Below are positions 9,494-18,296 of a DNA stretch of 64,000 nt, in pieces (position 1 is the stretch's first letter; every line of letters begins with the position of its first letter). Location of the stretch: assembly GCF_900104335.1 (NCBI RefSeq), contig NZ_FMXT01000005.1, positions 124,001 to 188,000 of the forward strand, in the 5' to 3' direction. This stretch comes from Pseudobutyrivibrio sp. YE44. Lineage in GTDB: Bacteria; Bacillota; Clostridia; Lachnospirales; Lachnospiraceae. Under the pieces are notes generated by a model. It was not told the origin of the DNA, made no database searches, and was given only the letters and a program-made list of their open reading frames with translations. The position numbers and the translations under genes are program-made.

Positions 9494-9709
9494 GGCTTGA
9501 AAAGAAATATATATACTCAATAAAGACCTTCTTTTTCCATCCCTACTTAGATGGTCCTGAAAGGAGCATCTTATGTAGGGGAATATATGACCCAAAAGGC
9601 ATGATTGCTTTAGCAATCAACTTTTGTGGTCTAGTAAGCAAAGCTTACACAAGAAGAAAAAGCAGAGCGAAAGCGTGTCTGTTTGAGTATATATATTTCT
9701 TGAAAAGCC
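9494..9709 (+). ncRNA. candidate structured RNA, family B copy 2, interrupted by a repeat
   Basis: Closed by GGCTT (9494-9498) with AAGCC (9705-9709) and a perfect 19-bp helix between 9502-9520 and 9683-9701. The core motifs of copy 1 recur almost letter for letter (CCATCCCTACTTAGATGG, AGCATCTTATGTAGGG, AGAGCGAAAGCGTGTC). Between the core hairpin and the GAAAAAG strand an extra 62-nt double-hairpin repeat (9587-9648) is inserted, without breaking the pairing. The gene follows at 9733 behind AGAGGAG. Confidence 0.72.
9587..9648 (+). repeat. REP-like double-hairpin repeat, copy 1
   Basis: Contains CAAAAG/CTTTTG, TGATTGC/GCAATCA and GTAAGC/GCTTAC pairings. A copy about 90% identical in the opposite orientation lies at 42282-42343. 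Its position inside RNA B2, absent from B1 and B3, marks it as an insertion. No coding capacity; probably a small non-autonomous palindromic repeat. Confidence 0.75.
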
Positions 9710-9732
9710 GTAGTATTTAGAGGAGATTTAGA

Positions 9733-10710
9733 ATGAGTAAAGTTTTAGTAACAGGTTCTGATGGATTCATCGGTTCTCACTTAGTTGAGGAACTTGTAAA
9801 AAAAGGATATGAAGTAAGAGCATTTGTATATTACAACAGTTTCAATAACTGGGGATGGCTTGACACTCTCCCAAAGGAGATTATGGATCATGTTGAGGTT
9901 TTCGCAGGTGATGTCCGCGACCCTAACGGTGTCCGCGAGTCTATGAAGGGTGTGGATGCAGTGTTCCATCTTGCAGCACTTATTGCAATCCCATTCTCTT
10001 ATCACAGCCCAGATGCTTACGTTGACACAAACATCAAGGGAACTTTGAACGTGCTTCAGGCAGCAAGAGACCTTGGCACACGTGTACTTGTTACATCAAC
10101 TTCAGAGGTTTATGGAACAGCTCAGTACGTGCCAATCGACGAGAAGCACCCATACCAGGGTCAGTCACCATATTCAGCAACAAAGATTGGTGCAGATAGA
10201 CTTGCAGAGTCTTTCTATCGTTCCTTTGATTTGCCTGTTACAATCGTGCGCCCATTCAACACCTTCGGACCACGTCAGTCAGCTCGTGCGGTTATTCCTA
10301 CTATCATCACACAGCTTCTTGCAGGTAAGGAAGAAATCAAGCTTGGTTCACTTACACCAACTCGTGATTTCAACTACGTAAAGGATACTGCTAATGGTTT
10401 CATCGCAATGTACGAAAGCGACAAGACCATCGGCCAGGAAATCAATATTGCAACACAGAAGGAAATCTCTATCGGACAGCTTGCTGAGGAGCTTATCCGC
10501 CAGATTAATCCAAACGCAAAGATTATCTGCGACGAGGATCGTCTCCGTCCAGAGAAGTCTGAGGTAAACCGTCTCCTTGGCTCAAACCAGAAGATTCTCC
10601 AGCTCACAGACTGGAAGCCACAGTACACGTTTGAGGAAGGCCTTGCTGAGACCGTTGAGTTTTTACGTAATAATTTGGATAAATACAAAGTTGATATATA
10701 TAACATTTAA
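9733..10710 (+). CDS. NAD-dependent sugar-nucleotide 4,6-dehydratase (LegB-like SDR)
   Basis: Extended SDR enzyme of 325 residues. Seen: NAD-binding TGSDGFIGSH at residues 7-16, YNSFNNWGWLDTLP, FHLAALIAIPFSYHSP, the catalytic STSEVYG segment and YSATK. This combination is characteristic of LegB, which in Campylobacter converts GDP-GlcNAc to the 4-keto-6-deoxy sugar early in legionaminic acid synthesis. The following gene resembles PtmE, which makes the GDP-GlcN for that route, supporting a GDP-linked substrate. However LegC and LegH partners are not next to it, so the final sugar could be a different 6-deoxy amino sugar. Start is ATG after AGAGGAG. Confidence 0.85.
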   Translation: MSKVLVTGSDGFIGSHLVEELVKKGYEVRAFVYYNSFNNWGWLDTLPKEIMDHVEVFAGDVRDPNGVRESMKGVDAVFHLAALIAIPFSYHSPDAYVDTNIKGTLNVLQAARDLGTRVLVTSTSEVYGTAQYVPIDEKHPYQGQSPYSATKIGADRLAESFYRSFDLPVTIVRPFNTFGPRQSARAVIPTIITQLLAGKEEIKLGSLTPTRDFNYVKDTANGFIAMYESDKTIGQEINIATQKEISIGQLAEELIRQINPNAKIICDEDRLRPEKSEVNRLLGSNQKILQLTDWKPQYTFEEGLAETVEFLRNNLDKYKVDIYNI

Positions 10711-10727
10711 AAATAGCTAAAAAGTAA

Positions 10728-10868
10728 GCATATAAATATAACATAGACAATACATAAGACCTTGATGAGCCATCCCTACTTAGATGGTGCATAGCAGCAT
10801 CTTATGTAGGGCAATGAGCGAATAAGAGCGAAAGCGTGTCGTTGTATGTTTATGTTATATTTAGATGC
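10728..10868 (+). ncRNA. candidate structured RNA, family B copy 3
   Basis: Closed by GCAT (10728-10731) with ATGC (10865-10868) and AAATATAACATA with TATGTTATATTT, none of which resemble the outer helices of B1 or B2. The core again has CCATCCCTACTTAGATGG, AGCATCTTATGTAGGG and AGAGCGAAAGCGTGTC. The flanks AAGTAAGCAT and ATGCGTAGTAT are shared with RNA C1, a member of another family. A longer reading frame with a GTG at 10836 would start inside this structure. Confidence 0.72.
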
Positions 10869-10886
10869 GTAGTATTGAGTAAATTT

Positions 10887-11927
10887 ATGGAAAATGTATT
10901 TATAAGTGAAAATGATACAGTGCTCCAGGCAATGAAGACTTTTGATACTTCTGGCCGACGTACCGTATTCATTGTTGATGAAAATAAAAAATTGTTAGCA
11001 GCATTATCAGAAGGAGATGTGCGCCGTTTTATATTAGCCGGTGGAGATCTTAATGATGCTGCATCTACAATTGCCAATTACAAGCCAAGAAAGCTTAAGG
11101 AGGATGAAAAGGGCGACGCTCGCGATTTCCTCCGTAGTCACAACATCGAAGGTCTCCCAATCGTGGACGACCAGGGCATCGTTGTTGACACCGTTTTCTG
11201 GAGCGAGAACAATCTTACAAAGCACAGCACACTTTCAACACCTGTTGTTATGATGGCTGGCGGCAAGGGCACACGTTTGTATCCTTACACACGTATCCTT
11301 CCAAAGCCACTTATTCCAGTTGGGGAAAAGCCAATTGCTGAGCTTATTTTGGACGGCTTTGCTGAGTACGGCATCAGCCGCATGATTATGATTGTCAACC
11401 ACAAGAAGAATATGATTAAGTCATACTTTGCCGAGGCTGACAGACCATACGAGGTTGAGTACGCTGACGAGGATATTCCTCTTGGCACAGGTGGCGGTCT
11501 TGCTCTCCTTCGTGGAAAGCTTGACGAGACTTTCATCCTTACAAACTGCGATATCCTTATTGAAGAGGATTACTCAAAGATTTACGCTCACCACAAGGCA
11601 GAGGGCAACATCGTAACTATGGTTTGCTCCCTTCGCAATTTCCAGGTGGCTTACGGCGTGGTTGAGTTTGGCGAGCACGGAAATATCATCGATATGAAGG
11701 AAAAGCCAGAGTTCAGCTTCTTTACAAATACAGGAATTTACATTGTTGAGCCTGAGGTTTTCAACTACATCAAGGACAACGAGTTCATCGGATTCCCAGA
11801 CATCATCAACCGTATCAAGGACGACGGTGGCAAGGTCGGCGTTTACCCAATCAACGAGAATTCTTGGATGGACATGGGCCAGTTGGACGAGCTTAACAAG
11901 ATGGAAAATCGCCTTAGGGGCAAATAA
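10887..11927 (+). CDS. CBS-domain nucleotidyltransferase (PtmE-like)
   Basis: Cytosolic enzyme of 346 residues from this start. Seen: two CBS motifs in the first 115 residues (VFISENDTVLQAMKTF; the second around RDFLRSHNIEGLPIVDD), then a nucleotidyltransferase domain with GGKGTRLYPYTRILPKPL, VGEKP, LGTGGGLALL and TNCD. PtmE of Campylobacter has this order and makes GDP-glucosamine from GlcN-1-P; hexose-1-P guanylyl or uridylyl transfer is the expected chemistry here. The LegB-like neighbour strengthens a legionaminic-type precursor route. The ATG at 10887 is preferred because upstream codons fall in RNA B3. Confidence 0.82.
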   Translation: MENVFISENDTVLQAMKTFDTSGRRTVFIVDENKKLLAALSEGDVRRFILAGGDLNDAASTIANYKPRKLKEDEKGDARDFLRSHNIEGLPIVDDQGIVVDTVFWSENNLTKHSTLSTPVVMMAGGKGTRLYPYTRILPKPLIPVGEKPIAELILDGFAEYGISRMIMIVNHKKNMIKSYFAEADRPYEVEYADEDIPLGTGGGLALLRGKLDETFILTNCDILIEEDYSKIYAHHKAEGNIVTMVCSLRNFQVAYGVVEFGEHGNIIDMKEKPEFSFFTNTGIYIVEPEVFNYIKDNEFIGFPDIINRIKDDGGKVGVYPINENSWMDMGQLDELNKMENRLRGK

Positions 11928-11944
11928 GGGCTTAGGAGTAGAAA

Positions 11945-13531
11945 ATGAGTTTTACAACCCTAAAGTTTATTATATTCTTCGGAATTGTATTCTGTTGCTA
12001 CTTTACATTTCCGAAGAAATATCAGCGTTATATATTGCTTGTAGCTAGTTATGTTTTTTATGCATTCACCAGTGTACAGGCTTTTTTGATGTTAATAGCA
12101 ATCACCCTTATCACATATGTGGGTGGCTTAAGGATTGGCAAAATCAATGACCTGGAGTCAGAGTATTTAAAAGCCAACACCTTAGAAAAAGATGAAAAGA
12201 AAAAATATAAAGCCCTTCAGCAGAAGAAAAGAAAGAGAGTAATCACTCTGGTTATCCTTTTACTTCTTGCCATCCTAGGCTTTTTCAAATATTCAAAATT
12301 TATTTTTGCAGATGTACAGTGGGTGCTCAATCTGTTAAACATGGGTGTCCATTTCAAATACGAGTCTATCCTGCTTCCTGCTGGATTATCATTCTATATC
12401 TTCCAGAGTATGGGCTATACCATCGATGTGTACCGAGGAATGGTGGAAGCAGAGCATGACCTTAGCAAGTATGCCCTTTATGTGGCATACTTCCCTCATA
12501 TCATGCAGGGACCTTTAGGAGATTACAGTCGTTTATCTCCTCAGCTTTACGGCCAGCATGATTTTGACAGGCGAAGTGCTGTCTTTGGTTTACAGCGTGT
12601 GGCATGGGGCTTTTTCAAAAAGCTTGTTATTGCTAACAGCTTGCAGATTGCAGTAGACAGAGCTTTTAACGCTTACTACACCTACGAAGGAATCGTTTGG
12701 ATCCTCGTATTGTTTTTCTATAGCATCCAGATGTATGCAGATTTCTCTGGATACATGGATATCGCCAATGGTTGCTCTCAGATGATGGGCATCACCTTGG
12801 ACGAAAACTTTTCAACTCCATACTTCTCAAAGAACATTGCCGAGTATTGGAGAAGATGGCACATTTCACTTGGTGCCTGGTTTAGAAATTACGTTTTCTA
12901 TTCCCTTCTTAGAAGTCCATGGCTTGATGGAATTCGAAAGAAATATAAGAAGCAGAAGAAAACTTATCTTTCACAGACACTTCCAAACGTATTTGCCTTG
13001 CTTATCACCTGGCTTTGTATTGGTATGTGGCACGGAGCTGCCTGGACCTATATCGCCCACGGTATGTTCCACGGCTTCTTTGTAATAATGGATTCAGCAA
13101 TGTCTCCAGTGGTTACAAAGTGGAGAAAGAATCATGCTAAGATTTCTGATTCAGTTTGGTTCAACGGGTTTAGAATCGTTAGAACTTTTATCATTGTAAA
13201 TATTGGTTATGCAATGTTCAGAGCACAGTCTCTCGAGGTGACAGGCTATGTGCTTAAGAGCATTTTCAGTGGCGTTCACAAGAGCGTGCTCGGAGCCTTC
13301 TTGTTCAACCACTACTATTACATTATTTCCGCATTTATCGGCGGCATTGTGCTGCTTTTAGTGGATATCTATCACGAGAAGCACCTTGAGCTTGGCGGTC
13401 TTCGCACAGTCATTTCTCAGAAGAGTGCACCAGTGAGATATGCAATTTATATCATGGGTATCGTTGCTATCATTTTCCTTGGAACTTATGGAGATGCATC
13501 ACTTAATTCCTTTGCATACTTCCAGTTCTAA
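11945..13531 (+). CDS. MBOAT family O-acyltransferase (AlgI/DltB-like)
   Basis: Polytopic membrane protein of 528 residues with about ten hydrophobic segments. Seen: LPAGLSFYIFQSMGYTIDVYRG (first half), FPHIMQGP, FADFSGYMDIA-type segment and the catalytic region GMWHGAAWTYIAHGMFHG with the conserved histidines. Family members move an acyl group, usually acetyl, across the membrane to an exported polymer, with an SGNH-type partner such as AlgJ or DltD. The next gene is such a partner, and a FkbH-like enzyme and an acyl carrier protein follow, suggesting an ACP-bound donor. Ribosome site TTAGGAG. Confidence 0.92.
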   Translation: MSFTTLKFIIFFGIVFCCYFTFPKKYQRYILLVASYVFYAFTSVQAFLMLIAITLITYVGGLRIGKINDLESEYLKANTLEKDEKKKYKALQQKKRKRVITLVILLLLAILGFFKYSKFIFADVQWVLNLLNMGVHFKYESILLPAGLSFYIFQSMGYTIDVYRGMVEAEHDLSKYALYVAYFPHIMQGPLGDYSRLSPQLYGQHDFDRRSAVFGLQRVAWGFFKKLVIANSLQIAVDRAFNAYYTYEGIVWILVLFFYSIQMYADFSGYMDIANGCSQMMGITLDENFSTPYFSKNIAEYWRRWHISLGAWFRNYVFYSLLRSPWLDGIRKKYKKQKKTYLSQTLPNVFALLITWLCIGMWHGAAWTYIAHGMFHGFFVIMDSAMSPVVTKWRKNHAKISDSVWFNGFRIVRTFIIVNIGYAMFRAQSLEVTGYVLKSIFSGVHKSVLGAFLFNHYYYIISAFIGGIVLLLVDIYHEKHLELGGLRTVISQKSAPVRYAIYIMGIVAIIFLGTYGDASLNSFAYFQF

Positions 13532-13556
13532 AGTTACCCATTATTAAGGAGAACTA

Positions 13557-14492
13557 ATGGCAAAGTTTTTAAAGAAGAGCCTTGTAATTTTATTAATTGC
13601 CTTGGTGGCCTGCGGTGTTTTGGGCTATGCCATCACCATCGCCACAAAGGATATTTATAAGGACAATTATCAAAAGGGATATGTCTATCAGTATCGCCGC
13701 TTGCAGCAGGCCGATGCAAACACTCCAAAGATTATTGTTTTCGGCGGCTCTTATCTTACATTTAGTTTAAATACAAAACAGCTTGAGGAAGAGACAGGCA
13801 TGCCTTCCTATGAGTTTGGTGTTCAGTCCAACATGGGCATGTGTTACACCATCGAGCTTATGGAAGACTACATCAACGAGGGTGATATCGTGGTGTTCCC
13901 ATTCCAGGATTTTGCAAAGGAAGATTATGGAATGGATTTGATTTATACCAGTATCGAAAGCGAGCCTGATATGCTTGCTGGCTTTTTGAAGGAGCATCCT
14001 TCGCAGCTTCTCACAGCACTTCCTCATTGCGTAGCAAGAAGAGTTTTTGGATTGTTCAGAAACACCGATGATCCTTACTATACAGCAAAGGCCTTTGATA
14101 AGGACTATGCATATTATGATTTAGACAGACCTGAGCCACTCATGACTCCAGAGGAGCTTGAGGCAGCAGGTTACGCCTTCACTATGCAGGATGTTGACCC
14201 TACCTGCTTGGGGCGTCTCAACGAGCTTAATGCTCTCTGCGAAGAAAAGGGTGCAAAGCTTTTACTTACTTACGCACCTATCTGTGAGCAGTCAGTTTTC
14301 TCAAGACCAGAGCTTAGAGAAGAGTACATGAACGCCCTTGATGAAGCCCTTGATCCTGAGTTTATCTGCAAGCTTGACGATTGCTTCTACGATGCAAGCC
14401 TTGTTTTCAACGGCAACATGCATCTTAACAACGAAGGCATGAAGGCATACACAAGTGATTTGGCTAAAATGTTAAAGCCTTATATTAAATAA
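13557..14492 (+). CDS. membrane-anchored SGNH-like acyl-transfer partner (DltD/AlgJ-like)
   Basis: Protein of 311 residues with a single N-terminal hydrophobic segment (about 8-30), so the rest is probably extracytoplasmic. Seen: FGGSYLTFS (about 61), a serine block resembling SGNH block I, and near the C-terminus DASLVFNGNMHLNNEG, which offers an Asp and a His spaced like SGNH block V. It likely finishes acyl transfer to the polysaccharide outside the membrane after the upstream MBOAT protein passes the group across. Sequence similarity to known DltD is weak, so this rests on motifs and gene order. Ribosome site AAGGAG. Confidence 0.65.
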   Translation: MAKFLKKSLVILLIALVACGVLGYAITIATKDIYKDNYQKGYVYQYRRLQQADANTPKIIVFGGSYLTFSLNTKQLEEETGMPSYEFGVQSNMGMCYTIELMEDYINEGDIVVFPFQDFAKEDYGMDLIYTSIESEPDMLAGFLKEHPSQLLTALPHCVARRVFGLFRNTDDPYYTAKAFDKDYAYYDLDRPEPLMTPEELEAAGYAFTMQDVDPTCLGRLNELNALCEEKGAKLLLTYAPICEQSVFSRPELREEYMNALDEALDPEFICKLDDCFYDASLVFNGNMHLNNEGMKAYTSDLAKMLKPYIK

Positions 14493-14505
14493 TGGTTGGT
14501 GAAAT

Positions 14506-16287
14506 ATGAGAGAATTAGAGTATCCATTTGACTCAGAATTTATTAGAAAAAAAAGAATAAAGCTTCGCAAGCAGCTTTTGGCAGATGAGTCTGTAAAGTT
14601 TATTGAAAAGCGAATAGCAATCCTTGGAGGAAGCACCACTAGCGAAATCAAAAATATGATTGAGTTGTTCCTTTTAAACAACGGAATCAAGCCTTCCTTC
14701 TACGAGTCTGAGTACAACAAATTCTACGAGGATGGAATGTTTGATAATCCTGAGCTTGTAGAGTTTGATCCAGAGATTATTTACATTCATACATCAAATA
14801 GAAATATTACCGATTGGCCAACAGTGGCTGATGGTGAAGATACAGTAAAGGCTCTTTTAGATGCCCAGCTTGGAAAGTTCGTTGGCCTTTGGGAGCATCT
14901 TTTCGAAAAGTATCATTGCCCAATTATACAGAATAACTTCGAGATGCCTTTCTACAGATTGTTGGGTAATCAGGATGCGGTAATGCTTCAGGGCCGCAGC
15001 CGTTTTGTGAACCTTATGAACGAAGGCATCTATGATTACGCAAGAAGTCATGAGAACTTCTTCATTCACGACATCAATTACGAGTCAGCTACTTATGGTT
15101 TGGCTGAGTGGTCAAATCCTTTGTACTGGCATATGTATAAATACGCAGTGGCAGTGCCAGCTATACCATACACAGCCTACGGTGTGGCAACCATCATAAA
15201 GTCCTTCCTTGGAAAGAATAAAAAGGTTCTTGCACTTGATTTGGACAACACTCTCTGGGGTGGCGTAATCGGTGATGATGGCGTTGAGAATATCGAGATA
15301 GGTCAGGAGACCTCCCTCGGTCAGACCTACAGCGAGTTCCAGAACTATGTTAAGGAGCAGAAGCAGATTGGTACACTCCTTACCGTTATTACAAAGAACA
15401 ACGACGACGTGGCACGAACTGGTTTTGAGAGACCAGACTCAGTGCTTAAGATAGACGACTTTGTATCCTTCAAGGCCAACTGGGATCCAAAAGATAGAAA
15501 CTTGGTGGAGGAAGCAAATGAGCTGAATCTTCTTCCAGAATCCTTCGTGTTTGTAGACGACAATCCTGCAGAGCGCGAGATTATCCGTCAGAGCATTCCT
15601 GGTGTGGCAGTGCCAGAAATCGGAAACGTGGAGGAATACATTCAGACCATCGACCGTGCAGGATACTTTGAGGTTACAAAGCTTTCTGCTGACGATATGA
15701 AGCGTAATGAAATGTACGCGGCAAATGCCAAGAGAAACATTGCTCAGGCTAGCTTTACAGATTACGGCGAGTATCTGAAATCTCTTGAGATGATTGGAAC
15801 TATCAAGCCTTTCGAGGATATTTATATGTCTCGAATCGCTCAGCTTTCCAACAAGAGTAATCAGTTCAATCTCACCACACATAGATACACACAGGCTGAA
15901 ATCGAGGAGATTGCTGCCAGCGGCAATCACATCACCCTCTACGGAAAGCTTGAGGATAAGTTCGGTGACAACGGTGTTGTAAGTGTTGTTATCGGTGAAG
16001 TGAAGTCGGATGAGCTTCACATGGATTTGTGGCTTATGAGCTGTCGTGTTCTTAAGCGCGATATGGAATTTGCCATGATGGATGAGCTTGTTAGTGCCTG
16101 CAAGGCTCACGGTATTACAAAGATTTTTGGCTACTATTATCCTACAGCCAAGAATGCTATGGTAAAGGATTTCTACGGAATTCAGGGCTTTGAAAAGATT
16201 GCTGAGGACCAGGAGGGAAACACCACCTGGCAGTTTAATATTCCACAGGCTTATGAAAATAAAAACAAAGCCATAAAGGTAAATTAG
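14506..16287 (+). CDS. FkbH-like HAD-IIIC protein
   Basis: Three-part protein of 593 residues. N-terminal about 200 residues carry IAILGGSTTSEI and an SGNH-like pattern; the HAD domain has LDLDNTLWGGVIGDDG (about 243) with the two catalytic aspartates, and VFVDDNPAERE further on; the last 150 residues look like a GNAT domain ending in YYYPTAKNAMVKDFY. FkbH enzymes dephosphorylate 1,3-bisphosphoglycerate and load the glyceryl group onto an acyl carrier protein. An ACP gene follows directly, so glyceryl-ACP, or another small acyl-ACP, is a plausible donor for the MBOAT pair upstream. The ribosome site is weak (GGTTGGTG). Confidence 0.85.
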   Translation: MRELEYPFDSEFIRKKRIKLRKQLLADESVKFIEKRIAILGGSTTSEIKNMIELFLLNNGIKPSFYESEYNKFYEDGMFDNPELVEFDPEIIYIHTSNRNITDWPTVADGEDTVKALLDAQLGKFVGLWEHLFEKYHCPIIQNNFEMPFYRLLGNQDAVMLQGRSRFVNLMNEGIYDYARSHENFFIHDINYESATYGLAEWSNPLYWHMYKYAVAVPAIPYTAYGVATIIKSFLGKNKKVLALDLDNTLWGGVIGDDGVENIEIGQETSLGQTYSEFQNYVKEQKQIGTLLTVITKNNDDVARTGFERPDSVLKIDDFVSFKANWDPKDRNLVEEANELNLLPESFVFVDDNPAEREIIRQSIPGVAVPEIGNVEEYIQTIDRAGYFEVTKLSADDMKRNEMYAANAKRNIAQASFTDYGEYLKSLEMIGTIKPFEDIYMSRIAQLSNKSNQFNLTTHRYTQAEIEEIAASGNHITLYGKLEDKFGDNGVVSVVIGEVKSDELHMDLWLMSCRVLKRDMEFAMMDELVSACKAHGITKIFGYYYPTAKNAMVKDFYGIQGFEKIAEDQEGNTTWQFNIPQAYENKNKAIKVN

Positions 16288-16321
16288 AAAAGATAAATCA
16301 GTAGATTAGGAGATAAGAATT

Positions 16322-16564
16322 ATGACAAGAGAAGAAGTATTAGCTAAGGTAAATGAAATCATTCAGGAAGTTTTTGACGACGAGGATATCCAGGTTACAG
16401 ATGCAACTGTAGCCAGCGATGTAGATGGTTGGGACAGCCTTATGCACATTACACTCATCGGTACAATCGAGGATGAGTTCGACATCAAGTTCGCTATGAA
16501 GGATGTTGTTGGAATGAAGAATGTAGGCCAGATGGTGGACCTTATTCTTGAGCAGTTGGACTAA
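16322..16564 (+). CDS. acyl carrier protein
   Basis: Acidic 80-residue protein with the phosphopantetheine attachment motif DGWDSLMH; Ser39 is the predicted attachment site. Length and helix pattern match free-standing ACPs. It sits 34 nt after the FkbH-like gene and behind TAGGAG. In this context it probably carries the acyl or glyceryl group for polysaccharide modification and not fatty acids, but that is inferred from neighbours only. Confidence 0.92.
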   Translation: MTREEVLAKVNEIIQEVFDDEDIQVTDATVASDVDGWDSLMHITLIGTIEDEFDIKFAMKDVVGMKNVGQMVDLILEQLD

Positions 16565-16591
16565 TAGGATTAATTGGACTGGAGACTTTAA

Positions 16592-18277
16592 ATGATTAAC
16601 AATTTATCCCTGTATGTAAAAAGCAAAGAAAACTGGCCAAGACTTGTAGCTCTTTTGGCAGGTATGGTGGCCATTGTTTATTCCATATATTTTTATTTTG
16701 CAAATTGCTATGATGCTATCGCTACAAAGAAGACCAACTTCTATTATGCAGCTATCTTTATCGTGATGATTGCCGTGGTGGTTTATCTTCTGACAGTTAT
16801 TATGAAGGGCAAAGAGTGGAACTACCCACGCACCTTCGTGATTATGGCACTGGGATGGACCTTCTGTATGCAGCTTGTAATGCCACCTATCTCAGGTGTA
16901 GATGAGGTGCAGCATTTCTACAGCGCATATCACTGTTCTAACATTATGATGGGCATGAAGGATCACAATCTTAGCATGGACACCAGCCGCCCTATGACTT
17001 GGGTGGAGGGAGAATCCTTCTTCTATATGAGAGGCGAGGATTACAACATGCTTCCATATGTGGATGTTACCTTCCCTTATCAGTATCCAATTCTTGCAAA
17101 TGGAAATTGGATTACACATTATGAGGATCAGGAAGGTCTTGTGGAATGCAAGATTAACCCTACAAGAGCATCACGCTACTTGGTTTCAGGTGTGGGAATC
17201 ACCATCGCCAGACTTTTAGGCTTCGGCTTCTCAGGAGTTGTTTTCCTTGGCCGATTTATGAATTCACTTTCACTTATTATTGCAGGATGGATTGCCTTGA
17301 AGCTTCTTCCTGTTGGTAAATTGCAGTTCGTAACCTTCGCACTTTTCCCAACTGTACTTAGCCTTTGCAGCTCATATTCATATGACAATATGAGTATCCT
17401 GTTTTCACTTGCACTTTTGACCTTGTGTCTATACTACAGTCAGGACCAAGTGAAGCTGCATGCTTGGGATTTGATAATCCTTGCAGGCTGTGTAATTATG
17501 CTGGTTCCAAACAAGACTGTTTACGCACTTTTCGCCGTTTGGATTTTTGCTATTCCAGTTAAGAAATGGTGGAAGGATGTTGTGCTTAGCAAGAAGTGGT
17601 ACGAATACGTTATCCTTGGCATCCTTGGAACGGGTGCAGTTGCTGTAGGTTACAAGGTCATCAGGGTTTACTACTGGTACGTAGTTGCCAATGTGGTTTG
17701 GCGTACACCAGGTGTTGCTATGATTGAGCAGGACCCATCCAAGTCCGCTTACACTATTTACGACATTTATGATAATCCACTGGGCACTTTAAAGTTCGCT
17801 TGGGAAGGCATCAAGGTGGATTTCTGGTATAATATTAAGCATATTGTAGGTAGTGAAATTGGCCATGTTATGCTGAACGCACAGGTTCCAATGTTCTGCG
17901 TAATCACCATGCTTCTTTGCTTGATTGTTGGTCTCTTCATTGTGAAGGGAAAGCGAATCAAGAAGTGGCAGATGGTTATCATCGGCATCGGCTTATTCCT
18001 TTGCGTAGCTGCCATATTTATTGGATGTTTATCTCGCTTCACACCGGCTGAAGGAAGTCAGAGAATTCAGATATCCTTTAGATATTTGATTCCAGTATAT
18101 ATGTGCATGTGCATCGCCCTTGGTTCTGATGCCAAGGAGGACAACAAGCAGTTGGCACTTATCTACATTCAAAATATCGCACTTGTATTCTCAATGTGCG
18201 GACTATTATATTTCTTATTCCATCTGAGAGATGGAATGGAGGCACCAGAGATTCTCAAAGGAATCCTGGGACAATAG
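16592..18277 (+). CDS. DUF2142-like polytopic membrane protein
   Basis: Membrane protein of 561 residues with about eleven hydrophobic segments. Seen: MPPISGVDEVQHFYSAYH (about residue 98), matching the acidic-plus-His motif of DUF2142 proteins just after the second or third helix, then a large extracytoplasmic loop with WVEGESFFYMRGEDYN. DUF2142 members are found in surface polysaccharide loci and are thought to be GT-C-type transferases or to assist polymer assembly; no precise reaction is known to me. It lies in the same run as the acyl cassette (28 nt after the ACP). Confidence 0.75.
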   Translation: MINNLSLYVKSKENWPRLVALLAGMVAIVYSIYFYFANCYDAIATKKTNFYYAAIFIVMIAVVVYLLTVIMKGKEWNYPRTFVIMALGWTFCMQLVMPPISGVDEVQHFYSAYHCSNIMMGMKDHNLSMDTSRPMTWVEGESFFYMRGEDYNMLPYVDVTFPYQYPILANGNWITHYEDQEGLVECKINPTRASRYLVSGVGITIARLLGFGFSGVVFLGRFMNSLSLIIAGWIALKLLPVGKLQFVTFALFPTVLSLCSSYSYDNMSILFSLALLTLCLYYSQDQVKLHAWDLIILAGCVIMLVPNKTVYALFAVWIFAIPVKKWWKDVVLSKKWYEYVILGILGTGAVAVGYKVIRVYYWYVVANVVWRTPGVAMIEQDPSKSAYTIYDIYDNPLGTLKFAWEGIKVDFWYNIKHIVGSEIGHVMLNAQVPMFCVITMLLCLIVGLFIVKGKRIKKWQMVIIGIGLFLCVAAIFIGCLSRFTPAEGSQRIQISFRYLIPVYMCMCIALGSDAKEDNKQLALIYIQNIALVFSMCGLLYFLFHLRDGMEAPEILKGILGQ

Positions 18278-18296
18278 CCTCATTAGGGAGAAACAA

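Noticed and set aside
9494-10868. Repeated intergenic motifs taken as a CRISPR array
   Set aside because: Copies are over 1 kb apart with genes between them, differ in outer sequence, and show RNA-type covariation; there are no regular spacers or cas genes.
15439-16110. A 223-residue reading frame on the minus strand
   Set aside because: It lies wholly inside the FkbH-like gene, has no ribosome site or recognisable motif, and mirrors codon bias of the + strand gene.
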